Assembly (NCBI GenBank): GCA_947454135.1
Contig: CANGJI010000023.1
Span: 1-35,263 of the forward strand
Length of the DNA stretch: 35,263 nt
Source: Sphingomonadaceae bacterium
GTDB taxonomy: Bacteria > Pseudomonadota > Alphaproteobacteria > Sphingomonadales > Sphingomonadaceae
Direction: 5' to 3'
Shown here: in pieces, positions 23,061 to 31,384 of the stretch
How the letters are laid out: each line of letters opens with the position of its first letter
How positions within the stretch are numbered: the stretch's first letter is position 1
Position numbers and translations under genes: made by a program
Notes under the pieces: generated by a model
Databases searched by the model: none
The model's input: only the letters and a program-made list of their open reading frames with translations
What the model was told of the DNA's origin: nothing

Positions 23061-23699
23061 ATGAACACATCGCACCGCGGCCTCAGCCGAATCGCCCTTG
23101 TCCTGTCCCTTGCCGCACTGGCCGCCGCTCCGGCGTCTGCGGCCCCTGCCGCGAAGCGCGCGCCCGCCGCCGCCGCGAAGACCGCACCTGCTGCGGCGCC
23201 TTCTGCTGAAATCCTGCCGGTGCCGCTCAATCCGGTGATTCCTGCCGCGCAGCGCATGTGCAGCGCGACGACCGCCTCGGGCCTTGGCACCCGCATGCTG
23301 AAGGACGGCGCTGGCGCCAAGCCGGGCGCCTCCGACTACGTCCTCGTCAATTACATCGGCTACCTTGCCGCCAATGGCACGGTGTTCGATCAGAACGCCG
23401 CGCAGGCCTTTCCCGCCGGCGGCGTCATCAAGGGCTTCTCCGAAGGCCTGCAGATGATGAACAAGGGCAGCATCTGGCGTTTCTGCATCCCCGCTGCACT
23501 TGGCTATGGCGACAAGGCGACGGGGCCGATCCCCGCGAAATCTGATCTCGTGTTCCAGGTCGAACTGGTCGATTTCAAGACCGAGGCGGAAATCGCCGCG
23601 ATGCGCGCGCAGATGCCGCAGCAGCAGCCGGGCGATCAGCAGCCGGCAGCAGACACGCCGGCCCCGGCTGCCCCGACCGCAGACAAGCCGAAGAACTGA
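23061..23699 (+). CDS. Secreted FKBP-type peptidyl-prolyl isomerase
   Basis: A 212-residue FKBP with a signal peptide (about 1-27, ending ASA-APA), so it works in the periplasm. An Ala/Pro-rich linker (28-60) precedes the FKBP domain (about 75-180): YVLVNYIGYLAANGTVFDQN, FPAGGVIKGFSEGLQMMNKG, RFCIPAALGYGD and a terminal LVFQVELVDF strand. The tail is rich in Gln, Pro and Ala. The ATG at 23061 follows TTGGCA-N17-CTAAAG closely, and AAAGAG sits about six bases ahead, so it may have a very short leader. It is divergent from nifU, and a long hairpin follows its stop. Confidence 0.92.
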   Translation: MNTSHRGLSRIALVLSLAALAAAPASAAPAAKRAPAAAAKTAPAAAPSAEILPVPLNPVIPAAQRMCSATTASGLGTRMLKDGAGAKPGASDYVLVNYIGYLAANGTVFDQNAAQAFPAGGVIKGFSEGLQMMNKGSIWRFCIPAALGYGDKATGPIPAKSDLVFQVELVDFKTEAEIAAMRAQMPQQQPGDQQPAADTPAPAAPTADKPKN

Positions 23700-23706
23700 T
23701 TTTCGA

Positions 23707-23757
23707 GGCGGCAAGGTGATGGGGGACCTATTCACTGGTCCTTCATTTCTTGCCGCC
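23707..23757 (+). repeat. Long stem-loop between the FKBP gene and the M16 peptidase gene
   Basis: A 51-base nearly continuous hairpin. GGCGGCAAG (23707-23715) pairs with CTTGCCGCC (23749-23757). ATGGGGGACC (23719-23728) pairs with GGTCCTTCAT (23737-23746), with two G.U pairs in RNA. The loop is TATTCACT. A small 3/2 internal loop separates the two stems and can itself form G.U pairs. No U-tract follows; instead TATACA (23759-23764) comes immediately after. It could terminate FKBP transcription, stabilise its 3' end, or act as an operator over the -35 region of the next promoter. Confidence 0.65.
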
Positions 23758-23770
23758 CTATACAGCGTGC

Positions 23771-26695
23771 ATGGCCTTTCTGACCCGGTTCGCTCCGCGT
23801 ACGCCCCGTGCACTCGCTCCCGTCGTTTCCGCCGTTCTCGTCGGCCTGCTAGGCGTTTCCACGCCGGTTCTGGCGAAGGCGCCCGCCAAGCCTGTCGCGG
23901 CGCGCGCCGCCGCTCCCAAGGTGGCCAGCAACTCGGGTCCCTGGCTCTATCGCGGCAGCGACGTGCCGCAGGACAAGGCATGGGTCTTCGGCGTGCTGCC
24001 CAATGGTCTGCGCTATGCCGTGCGCCACAACGGCGTGCCGCCCGGCCAGATTTCCGTGCGCATGCTGATCGACGCCGGCTCGCTTTACGAGACCGATCCG
24101 CAGCGCGGCTATGCGCATCTGATCGAGCATCTCACTTTCCGCGATTCCAAGTATCTCAAGGCGGGTGAGGCGATCCCGGCGTGGCAGCGCCTCGGCGCGA
24201 CGTTCGGCAGCGACACCAATGCCGAGACGAGCCCGACCCAGACCGTCTACAAGCTCGACATTCCCGACATTTCGGCTGCCAAGCTCGACGAGACCTTCCG
24301 CCTCCTCTCGGGCATGATCACCGCGCCGATCTTCACCGACGTGGGTGTGAAGACCGAAGTGCCGATCGTGCTCGCAGAAATGCGCGAGCGGGCGGGCCCT
24401 CAGGCGCGCATTCTCGATGGCACGCGCGCGGTGTTCTTCGCCGGCCAGCCGCTCGGCGTGCGTTCGCCCATCGGCACCGAGGAAACGCTGAACGCGGCGA
24501 CCCCGGCCAAGGTCAAGGCTTTCCACGATGCGTGGTACCGGCCCGACAACGCGGTGATCGTGGTCGCCGGCGATGCTGATCCGCAAGAACTGGTCGCGCG
24601 CATCAAGCAGTGGTTCGGCACATGGAAGGGTACCGGCAAGCGCCCGCCGTCGCCCGATTTCGGCGCGCCCAAGCCGCCTGCGGCAAGCGATCCGGCCAAT
24701 CCGGTCGGCGATGCCAAGGTGATCGTCGAGCCTGATCTGCCGCGCGTGTTCAACTATGCCGTGCTGCGGCCCTGGCATCAGGTCCACGATACCATCGTCT
24801 ACAACCAGGGCCTTATGATCGACCGCCTGGGCCTCGCCATCATCAATCGCCGGCTGGAAGGCCGCGCGCGCGCCGGTGGCAGCTACCTCGCCGCCTCGGT
24901 CGAGCAGCAGCGCATCAGCCGCTCCGCCGATGCCACGCTGGTGACGGTGACCCCGCTCACCGACGACTGGAAATCGGCGGTCAAGGACGTCCGCGCGGTG
25001 ATCGCCGACGCGCTCGCCACCCCGCCCACCGAAGAGGAAATCGCCCGCGAAGTCGCCGAGTTCGACGTCGCCTTCAAGGTGCCCGTCGAGACGCAGGAAA
25101 CTCTCGCCGGCTCCAAGGTGGCGGACGACATCACCGATGCGGTCGACATCCGCGAGACCGTGGCCAATCCCGATACGGTCTACAGCATCTTCCGCTCGTC
25201 GCTTCCGCTGTTCACGCCGGCGGCTGTGCTCGAGCATACCCGTGCGATGTTCAAGGGTACGGTGATCCGCTCCGTGCTGGTTACCCCAAGCGCCTCGGAC
25301 GGGACCGCTGCGGATCTGCGCACTGCCCTGATGGCACCGGTTGCGCCGTCCTCCGGCAGCCGCCTTGCTGCCAGTTCGCTGAGCTTCAAGGACCTTCCGC
25401 CGATCGGTACTCCCGGCAAGCTGGCCAATGCGGAAGGCACCGGCCTGCTGGGCATCGAGCGGATCGAGCTGTCGAATGGGGTCAAGGCTCTGCTCTGGTC
25501 CAACGAAGCCGAGCCCGGCCGCGTGATCGTGCGCGTCCATTTCGGCGGCGGCTATGCGGTGATCGATCCCCGCGATGCGGTCTATGCCTCGCTGGGCCAG
25601 ACGGCGCTGATGGATACCGGCTTCGGCAATGTCGGGCGCGAAGACCTCGACCGGCTGGCGACAGGCCGCAAGCTGAGCCTCGACTTCGATATCGACGATA
25701 CCACCTTCAAGTTCTCTGCCGATACGCGGCCCGCAGACCTTGAAGACCAGCTCTACATGTTTGCCGCCAAGCTCGCGATGCCGCGCTGGGATGCCAACCC
25801 GGTCGTGCGCGCGCAGGCGGCGGCCCGGCTGGCCTATGAATCGACCAATGCCTCGCCCGCTTCGGTGCTGCAGCGTGATGTGGGCTGGCTGCTCAAGGAC
25901 GGCGATCCGCGCTATGCGGTGCCCAATCCGGCCGAACTGGCCAAGGCGAACCCGGAAGGTTTCCGCCGCGTGTGGTCCGCGCTTCTCAAGCAGGGTCCGA
26001 TCGAGGTCGACCTGTTCGGCGATTTCAACCGCGACGAGGCCATCGCCGCGCTTGAACGCACGTTCGGTGCGCTGCCCCCGCGCGATCCGCTGCCCGCGAC
26101 CGGCTTCGCCCCGAAGCTGCCCGAGCCCGTCGGCGATCCGCTGACGCTGACCCACCACGGCGATGCCAACACCGCGGCTGCGCTGGTTGCGTGGCCCACC
26201 GGCGGCGGCAGCGCGGGCTTCCACGAATCGCGCCAGCTCGAACTCCTCGCCCAGGTGTTCAACAACCGCCTGTTCGATGCGATGCGCGAGAAGATCGGCG
26301 CGAGCTATGCGCCGCAGGTCTCCTCGAACTGGCCGCTCGATGCGCCGTCGGGTGGCTATCTCGCCGCGACCAGCCAGCTGCGCCCCGGCGATCTCACCGC
26401 CTTCTTCGCCGCGACCGACAAGATCGCCGCCGACCTTGCCGCATCCCCCGCCACGCCCGACGAAATCGCGCGCGTGACCGAGCCGATGAAGCAGCTGATT
26501 ACCCGCGCCAGCACCGGCAACGGCTTCTACATGTACCAGCTCGAAGGCGGCGCGCTCGAGCCGGACAAGTTCCAGCAGATCCGCTCGATCCTTTCGGACT
26601 ACAGCGCGATCACGCCGGATCGTCTGCAGGCGCTCGCCAAGCGCTATCTGGTGCCGGGCAAGGCGTGGCGGCTGAAGGTCGTGCCGGGCAAGTGA
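23771..26695 (+). CDS. M16 family zinc metallopeptidase, two-domain, exported
   Basis: A 974-residue pitrilysin-family protease. An N-terminal hydrophobic segment (about 14-36) ending VLAKAPA looks like a signal peptide, placing it in the periplasm. The inverted zinc motif HLIEH is at 116-120, with a third ligand glutamate 76 residues later (E196, in KTEVPIVLAEM). Two M16 halves are visible: the active N-terminal one (to about 480) and an inactive C-terminal partner opening GIERIELSNGVKALLW. The latter ends with a FNNRLFDAMREKIGASYAP segment typical of the R/Y-containing domain. I take ATG 23771 over TTG 23750. It sits six bases after TATACA and lacks a ribosome-binding site. Substrates are likely unstructured peptides. 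Confidence 0.93.
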   Translation: MAFLTRFAPRTPRALAPVVSAVLVGLLGVSTPVLAKAPAKPVAARAAAPKVASNSGPWLYRGSDVPQDKAWVFGVLPNGLRYAVRHNGVPPGQISVRMLIDAGSLYETDPQRGYAHLIEHLTFRDSKYLKAGEAIPAWQRLGATFGSDTNAETSPTQTVYKLDIPDISAAKLDETFRLLSGMITAPIFTDVGVKTEVPIVLAEMRERAGPQARILDGTRAVFFAGQPLGVRSPIGTEETLNAATPAKVKAFHDAWYRPDNAVIVVAGDADPQELVARIKQWFGTWKGTGKRPPSPDFGAPKPPAASDPANPVGDAKVIVEPDLPRVFNYAVLRPWHQVHDTIVYNQGLMIDRLGLAIINRRLEGRARAGGSYLAASVEQQRISRSADATLVTVTPLTDDWKSAVKDVRAVIADALATPPTEEEIAREVAEFDVAFKVPVETQETLAGSKVADDITDAVDIRETVANPDTVYSIFRSSLPLFTPAAVLEHTRAMFKGTVIRSVLVTPSASDGTAADLRTALMAPVAPSSGSRLAASSLSFKDLPPIGTPGKLANAEGTGLLGIERIELSNGVKALLWSNEAEPGRVIVRVHFGGGYAVIDPRDAVYASLGQTALMDTGFGNVGREDLDRLATGRKLSLDFDIDDTTFKFSADTRPADLEDQLYMFAAKLAMPRWDANPVVRAQAAARLAYESTNASPASVLQRDVGWLLKDGDPRYAVPNPAELAKANPEGFRRVWSALLKQGPIEVDLFGDFNRDEAIAALERTFGALPPRDPLPATGFAPKLPEPVGDPLTLTHHGDANTAAALVAWPTGGGSAGFHESRQLELLAQVFNNRLFDAMREKIGASYAPQVSSNWPLDAPSGGYLAATSQLRPGDLTAFFAATDKIAADLAASPATPDEIARVTEPMKQLITRASTGNGFYMYQLEGGALEPDKFQQIRSILSDYSAITPDRLQALAKRYLVPGKAWRLKVVPGK

Positions 26696-26726
26696 CGGCA
26701 TCGGCGGGCGCTGCCCCCTGGGCTCC

Positions 26727-26755
26727 TTGAACGCCCGCAAGGCCCCCGATAGTCT
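26727..26755 (+). promoter_or_regulatory. Possible promoter of the prolyl oligopeptidase gene
   Basis: TTGAAC (26727-26732), 17 bases and TAGTCT (26750-26755) fit a modest sigma-70 promoter, giving a leader of about 25 bases. The leader would contain the GGGAG ribosome-binding site eight bases before the ATG. The -10 match is weak, so transcription by read-through from the M16 gene is equally possible. Confidence 0.35.
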
Positions 26756-26784
26756 CGCCGCCATGGTCTTCAGGGAGCACTTTC

Positions 26785-28884
26785 ATGCAGCGTCTCGTCC
26801 TCCTCGCGGCGACGGCCCTGGCTGTCACGGCCAGTCCGGCACTGGCGCAAGCCGTGGCTGAGGCGCCTGACCCCTATATCTGGCTGGAGGAGGTCAATTC
26901 GCCCCGCGCCATGGCGTGGGTGGAGGCAGAGAACGCCCGCTCGCTCGGCGTGCTGGAGCGCGATCCGCGCTATGCCGGGTTCTACGCCGATGCGCTGAAG
27001 ATCGCCGAGGCGACCGACCGCATCGCGATGCCGCGCCTGATCGGCGGCCAGATCGCCAATCTCTGGCAGGACGGCACGCACGTCCATGGTCTGTGGCGCA
27101 TGACCACGCCCGCCGATTACGAAAAGGCGGTTCCGGCATGGCAGACCCTGCTCGATCTCGATGCGCTCTCCGCTGGTGAGAAAGCCAACTGGGTCTGGGG
27201 CGGCGCCAACTGCGAACCGCTCGCCGAAAGGCGCTGCCTTGTCTCCCTGTCCGACGGCGGTGAGGACGCCAACACGCAGCGCGAGTTCGATCTCGCCAGT
27301 CGCAGCTTTGTGGAGGGCGGCTTCGTGCTGCCCAAATCGAAACAGTGGGTGAGCTGGGAGACGCCTGACAGCCTGATCGCCGCGCGCGATTGGGGTGCGG
27401 GCACGATGACCACAAGCGGCTATCCCTTCGTGGTCAAGCGGGTGCGGCGCGGGCAGCCGCTTGAGGCCGCCACCGAAGTATTCCGCGGCAAGGGCGATGA
27501 TGTCTTCGTCATCCCGCGAACCTTCACCGATGGCGCAGGCCATAGCGAAGTCGTCATCATGCGCGGGATCACCTTTTTCGAGGCCGAGTTCGTCCGCGTC
27601 ACGGCGCAGGGCACCACGCCCATCGCGGTGCCGCGCAAGAGCACGGTGACCGGGCTCGCGCAGGGCCGCCTGATCTTTCAGATCAACCAGGATTGGACCC
27701 CGAACGGCGGCCCGGCGATCCCCGCCGGTGCGCTGGTTGCGGTCGATCCCGAAGGCAAGGCCGCGCCGGAATTGATCTTCGCGCCGGGGCCGCGCCAGTC
27801 GGTCGATGCCGACGAAGTCGCGGTAACGCAGGACCATGTGCTGGCCGCCGTCTACGACAATGTGCGCGGGCGCGCGATGCGCTTCACCCGCACACCGAGC
27901 GGCTGGCAACAGAGTGTGTTGCCTTTGCCCGACAATGCGGCGGTCAGCATGGTCTCCAGCGACCGTACCTCCAACACCGCCTATGTCTCGGTGCAGAGCT
28001 ACCTTCTGCCCACGGCCTTGTGGAAGGTCGATGCCGCCGCCGGCACTGCGGTGCGGATCAAGGAAACCCCGGCGCGTTTCGCGGCGGACGGTCTGGTGAC
28101 CGAGCAGTTCGAGGCGACCTCGAAAGACGGCACCAGGGTACCCTACTTCATCACCCACCGCGCCGACATGAAGCTGACGGGAACGACACCGACGCTGATG
28201 ACGGCCTATGGCGGTTTCCAGGTGGCCTATACGCCGCATTACAGCGGCATCACCGGCAAGCTCTGGCTCGAAAAGGGCGGTGCCTTCGTTGTCGCCAACA
28301 TCCGCGGCGGTGGCGAGTTCGGTCCGCCGTGGCATGAGGCAGGGCTCAAGACCAGGCGCCAGGTGATCTACGACGATTTCGCCGCGGTCGCGCAAGACCT
28401 CGTCACCCGCAAGTTCACCAGCGCGCAGAAGCTTGGCATCTATGGCGGATCGAACGGCGGACTGCTGATGGGGGTAGAGCTCACCCAGCGGCCTGATCTG
28501 TTCGGCGCTGTCAGCATCCAGATCCCGCTGCTCGACATGCTGCGCTATGAACAGCTCTCGGCAGGCGCCTCGTGGGTCGGCGAATATGGCACCATGGCCA
28601 ATCCGGACGAGAAGGCGTTCTGGCTGAAGACCTCGCCCTATTCGAACCTCAAGCGCGGCGCGCCCTATCCCGAGACGCTGATCTGGACGACGACCAAGGA
28701 CGACCGCGTCGGCCCGGTGCAGGCGCGCAAGTTCGCCGCGCGGATGAAGGAGTATGGCCTGCCCTATCTCTATTTCGAGAACACGGCGGGCGGCCACGGC
28801 GCCGGGGCGAACCTCAAGGAGTCTGCCAGGACCAGCGCGCTCGAGATGGTCTACTTTCACCGCCGCCTCGTGGACACGCGATAG
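26785..28884 (+). CDS. Prolyl oligopeptidase family serine peptidase (S9), secreted
   Basis: A 699-residue S9 peptidase that should cleave small peptides after proline or related residues. It has a signal peptide (MQRLVLLAATALAVTASPALA) and so is periplasmic or secreted. The N-terminal part (PDPYIWLEEVNSPRAMAWVEAEN onward) and the beta-propeller region reach about residue 410. The alpha/beta hydrolase domain follows with nucleophile Ser556 (GGSNGG), the acid in TTKDDRVGP (D639/D640) and His671 (GGHGAG). All catalytic residues are in place. It starts 89 bases after the M16 gene. Together with that peptidase and the FKBP it suggests a peptide-processing neighbourhood in the envelope. Confidence 0.93.
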   Translation: MQRLVLLAATALAVTASPALAQAVAEAPDPYIWLEEVNSPRAMAWVEAENARSLGVLERDPRYAGFYADALKIAEATDRIAMPRLIGGQIANLWQDGTHVHGLWRMTTPADYEKAVPAWQTLLDLDALSAGEKANWVWGGANCEPLAERRCLVSLSDGGEDANTQREFDLASRSFVEGGFVLPKSKQWVSWETPDSLIAARDWGAGTMTTSGYPFVVKRVRRGQPLEAATEVFRGKGDDVFVIPRTFTDGAGHSEVVIMRGITFFEAEFVRVTAQGTTPIAVPRKSTVTGLAQGRLIFQINQDWTPNGGPAIPAGALVAVDPEGKAAPELIFAPGPRQSVDADEVAVTQDHVLAAVYDNVRGRAMRFTRTPSGWQQSVLPLPDNAAVSMVSSDRTSNTAYVSVQSYLLPTALWKVDAAAGTAVRIKETPARFAADGLVTEQFEATSKDGTRVPYFITHRADMKLTGTTPTLMTAYGGFQVAYTPHYSGITGKLWLEKGGAFVVANIRGGGEFGPPWHEAGLKTRRQVIYDDFAAVAQDLVTRKFTSAQKLGIYGGSNGGLLMGVELTQRPDLFGAVSIQIPLLDMLRYEQLSAGASWVGEYGTMANPDEKAFWLKTSPYSNLKRGAPYPETLIWTTTKDDRVGPVQARKFAARMKEYGLPYLYFENTAGGHGAGANLKESARTSALEMVYFHRRLVDTR

Positions 28885-28893
28885 CAGCTGCTG

Positions 28894-28930
28894 GCAAACC
28901 TTTGCATTTGTGTCCCGGTGCCGCTAAACG
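28894..28930 (+). promoter_or_regulatory. Possible DAHP synthase promoter with small inverted repeat
   Basis: TTGCAT (28902-28907), 17 bases and TAAACG (28925-28930) are a weak promoter candidate. The inverted repeat GCAAA-CC-TTTGC (28894-28905) overlaps the -35 box and could be an operator. No aromatic-amino-acid attenuator or leader peptide is visible in the short spacer. Confidence 0.3.
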
Positions 28931-28956
28931 CGCGCGTCCTTAGGAAAGCGAGTACC

Positions 28957-30330
28957 GTGGCAACGAACTGGAATGCGAACAGCTGGCGCGCGGCAGAAGC
29001 CAAGCACCTGCCCACTTATCCCGATGCGGCGAAGCTCGCTGCGGTCGAGGAAACGCTGACCCGGTTTCCCCCGCTGGTGTTCGCCGGCGAAGCCCGCGCG
29101 CTGAAGGCCGATCTCGCCGAAGTCGCCGCAGGCAAGGGTTTCCTGCTCCAGGGCGGGGACTGCGCGGAGAGCTTTGCCGAGTTCCATCCGAACAACATCC
29201 GCGACACGTTCCGCGTGCTGCTGCAGATGGCGGTCGTCCTCACGTTCGCCAGCAAGCAGCCCGTCGTGAAGGTGGGCCGCATGGCCGGCCAGTTCGCCAA
29301 GCCGCGCTCCTCGCCAGTCGAGAAGATTGGTGATGTGGAGCTGCCGAGCTACCTTGGCGACAACATCAACGGCATCGACTTCACCGCCGAAAGCCGCATT
29401 CCGGACCCGGAGCGCATGCTGCGCGCCTATTCGCAGGCCGCCGCCACGCTCAATCTGCTGCGCGCGTTCTCGACCGGCGGCTATGCCAACCTGCGTCAGG
29501 TTCACCAGTGGACGCTCGACCATATCGGCAAGAGCCCGTGGGCGGCCAAGTTCAGCGAAATGGCCGACAAGATCGGCGAATCGCTCGACTTCATGGAGGC
29601 CTGCGGGGTCAACCCCGGCACCGTGCCGCAGTTGCAGGGCACCAAGTTCTACACGAGCCACGAAGCGCTCCTGCTGCAGTACGAGCAGGCGATGACGCGG
29701 CAGGATTCGCTCACCGGCCAGTGGTACGATACCAGCGCGCACATGCTGTGGATCGGAGATCGCACCCGCTTCGAAGGCTCGGCGCATGTCGAGTTCCTGC
29801 GCGGCGTGGGCAACCCCATCGGCATGAAGTGCGGCCCGAGCCTTGCGCCCGATGCCCTGCTGCGCATGCTCGATACGCTGAACCCCGGCCGCGAGCCCGG
29901 CCGCATGACGCTGATCAGCCGCTTCGGGCACGACAAGGTCGAAGCCGGCCTCCCGCCGCTCGTCCGCGCTGTCGCGCGCGAAGGGCACCCGGTGGTGTGG
30001 TCGTGCGATCCGATGCACGGCAACGTGATCAAGGCCGACAACGGCTACAAGACGCGTCCGTTCGACCGGATCATGAGCGAGGTGAAGGGCTTCTTCGCCG
30101 TCCACCGCGCGGAAGGCACGCATGCCGGCGGCATCCACATCGAGATGACCGGGCAGGACGTGACCGAATGCACTGGCGGCGCTGTCGCGATCACGCAGGA
30201 CGCACTCGCGGACCGCTACCACACCCACTGCGACCCGCGCCTCAACGCGGCGCAGTCGATCGAGCTGGCCTTCACGCTGGCCGAGGCGATCAACCTCGAA
30301 CGCGCCGAACGCAAGGCCGAAGCCGCCTGA
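28957..30330 (+). CDS. aroG: 3-deoxy-7-phosphoheptulonate (DAHP) synthase, class II
   Basis: This enzyme condenses phosphoenolpyruvate and erythrose 4-phosphate, the first step of the shikimate pathway to aromatic amino acids. The 457-residue protein is the plant-like class II (AroA-II) type. It opens [20 protein letters not shown], then shows [65 protein letters not shown] and [15 protein letters not shown]. The last two segments carry metal and substrate ligands. I chose GTG 28957 (AGGAAAG nine bases upstream) because family members begin at this point; GTG 28918 would add 13 unrelated residues. The gene symbol is approximate because class II enzymes carry several names. No other aro gene is nearby. 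Confidence 0.94.
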   Translation: MATNWNANSWRAAEAKHLPTYPDAAKLAAVEETLTRFPPLVFAGEARALKADLAEVAAGKGFLLQGGDCAESFAEFHPNNIRDTFRVLLQMAVVLTFASKQPVVKVGRMAGQFAKPRSSPVEKIGDVELPSYLGDNINGIDFTAESRIPDPERMLRAYSQAAATLNLLRAFSTGGYANLRQVHQWTLDHIGKSPWAAKFSEMADKIGESLDFMEACGVNPGTVPQLQGTKFYTSHEALLLQYEQAMTRQDSLTGQWYDTSAHMLWIGDRTRFEGSAHVEFLRGVGNPIGMKCGPSLAPDALLRMLDTLNPGREPGRMTLISRFGHDKVEAGLPPLVRAVAREGHPVVWSCDPMHGNVIKADNGYKTRPFDRIMSEVKGFFAVHRAEGTHAGGIHIEMTGQDVTECTGGAVAITQDALADRYHTHCDPRLNAAQSIELAFTLAEAINLERAERKAEAA

Positions 30331-30351
30331 TCCATCAGGTCCGAGCGGTAA

Positions 30352-31317
30352 CTATCCTTGAACCGGCGGCAGTGGGGGCCTGAAATCCCCCTGCCGCCAG
30401 GGCGCATCCGGCATTTCCTCCGGATCGGGCACGGCAAAGCGCACATAGCCGAAGAAGGTCGCGATGGTGCGCTCCGCCGCATCGGTGATCGCGCGGCGGC
30501 CATGCATGAAGCGCGTGTTGTCGAGCACCAGCACATCGCCCGCCTGCCAGCGCACTTCGGCAGTCAGCGCCTCACCGGTGGCGTGGATCGCTTGCAGCCA
30601 CTCTTCCGGCACAGGGGTCAGATCGTCGAGCAGTGGAAAGTTCCCGCGCCCGTTGTTGAACCGCGCAAACAGCAGGAAATTGCCGAACGCAGGGCCATCC
30701 GCGAACATCGGCCGGTGCAGCGCAGGCCTTGAGAACTCGCGCGCGATGCGGCCATCGGGCATGCGGAAGAAGCGATAAGGACAAGGGCGCGGCGGATTGG
30801 CCAGCAGCGCGTCGTCCGGTGTCTCGGTGCCCAGCCAGAAGCGCAGGAGTTCGGGCCACACACCCATGACATGGACGAGGCGGCGGCTCTCCAGCACCTT
30901 GCGCACATGGGTCGGCAGCGCGGCGGCGAGCGCGATCCCGTCGCACAGTGTCGTCTCGCCGCCCGTGCCTGGCGGTGTGAGGCAGCCGAACAGCGCAGCG
31001 TCCGGCTTCCAGGGCTCCCGCGCGAGTTCGGGGTGCAGGGCGAAGGCATTGGTCCCGCCGTCGACGCCCTGGATCGCTTGACGCGCATCGAGCACCGCAC
31101 GGCCCGGTGTCTCGTTGATCACCGCTGTGGCGCAGAGGCTGCGGGCAAAGCGGCGGAAGGCATCGAGATCGGCGCCGAAGCCCCGAAACAGCAGCGCGCC
31201 GTGGGCCTTGTAGGCGGCTTCGATGCGCGCGGGATCGATGGCTCCGAGTGCCTCGCTGCCCGAGGGCGTGACGACCGCATAAGGGCGTCCGGAGCTAGGG
31301 GGATCGATCTGGATCAT
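30352..31317 (-). CDS. TauD/clavaminate-synthase-like 2-oxoglutarate, Fe(II)-dependent oxygenase
   Basis: A 321-residue member of the TauD/TfdA superfamily. The iron triad appears as H95-x-E97 (in FALHPELAR) and H272 (in FMHGRRAI), with R283 (AERTIATF) positioned to bind 2-oxoglutarate. HxE instead of HxD is the arrangement of clavaminate synthase and related hydroxylases, rather than of taurine dioxygenase. FRGFG (44-48) and VLVLDNTRFMHGRR are typical family segments. No signal peptide is seen. No sulfonate transport or antibiotic genes are nearby, so the substrate is open. It is divergent from a sulfotransferase-like gene 67 bases away, which may make its substrate or product. It converges with the DAHP synthase gene. 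Confidence 0.87.
   Translation of the reverse strand: MIQIDPPSSGRPYAVVTPSGSEALGAIDPARIEAAYKAHGALLFRGFGADLDAFRRFARSLCATAVINETPGRAVLDARQAIQGVDGGTNAFALHPELAREPWKPDAALFGCLTPPGTGGETTLCDGIALAAALPTHVRKVLESRRLVHVMGVWPELLRFWLGTETPDDALLANPPRPCPYRFFRMPDGRIAREFSRPALHRPMFADGPAFGNFLLFARFNNGRGNFPLLDDLTPVPEEWLQAIHATGEALTAEVRWQAGDVLVLDNTRFMHGRRAITDAAERTIATFFGYVRFAVPDPEEMPDAPWRQGDFRPPLPPVQG
30365..30398. terminator. Long hairpin at the DAHP synthase / oxygenase convergent junction
   Basis: GGCGGCAGTGGGGG (30365-30378) pairs with CCCCCTGCCGCC (30387-30398), a 12-pair stem with one bulged T and an 8-base loop. It lies inside the last codons of the oxygenase gene and 34 bases beyond the DAHP synthase stop. No U-tract follows on either strand, so it would need another mechanism. 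Its outer arm GGCGGCA/TGCCGCC is the same as in the hairpin before the M16 gene. Confidence 0.45.
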
Positions 31318-31384
31318 CGTGCCCAGCGGCCTAACCCAGCCCCGGCCCCTCCCGCAACACCACAAACCCCGCTATGGCACCACA

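Noticed and set aside
26704..26738. GCGGGCG ... CGCCCGC after the M16 gene as a terminator
   Set aside because: The loop is 21 bases, there is no T-run, and the right arm overlaps the candidate promoter of the next gene. The evidence is too weak to list it.
23849..26764. A very long open frame on the minus strand opposite the M16 peptidase gene
   Set aside because: It mirrors the codon bias of the real plus-strand gene. Its translation is Arg/His/Gly/Ala-rich with no family motifs, and the plus strand has HLIEH and full M16 structure.
26770..28860. A long minus-strand open frame opposite the prolyl oligopeptidase gene
   Set aside because: It is antisense shadow coding of a GC-rich gene, with no recognisable domains, while the plus strand shows an intact catalytic triad.
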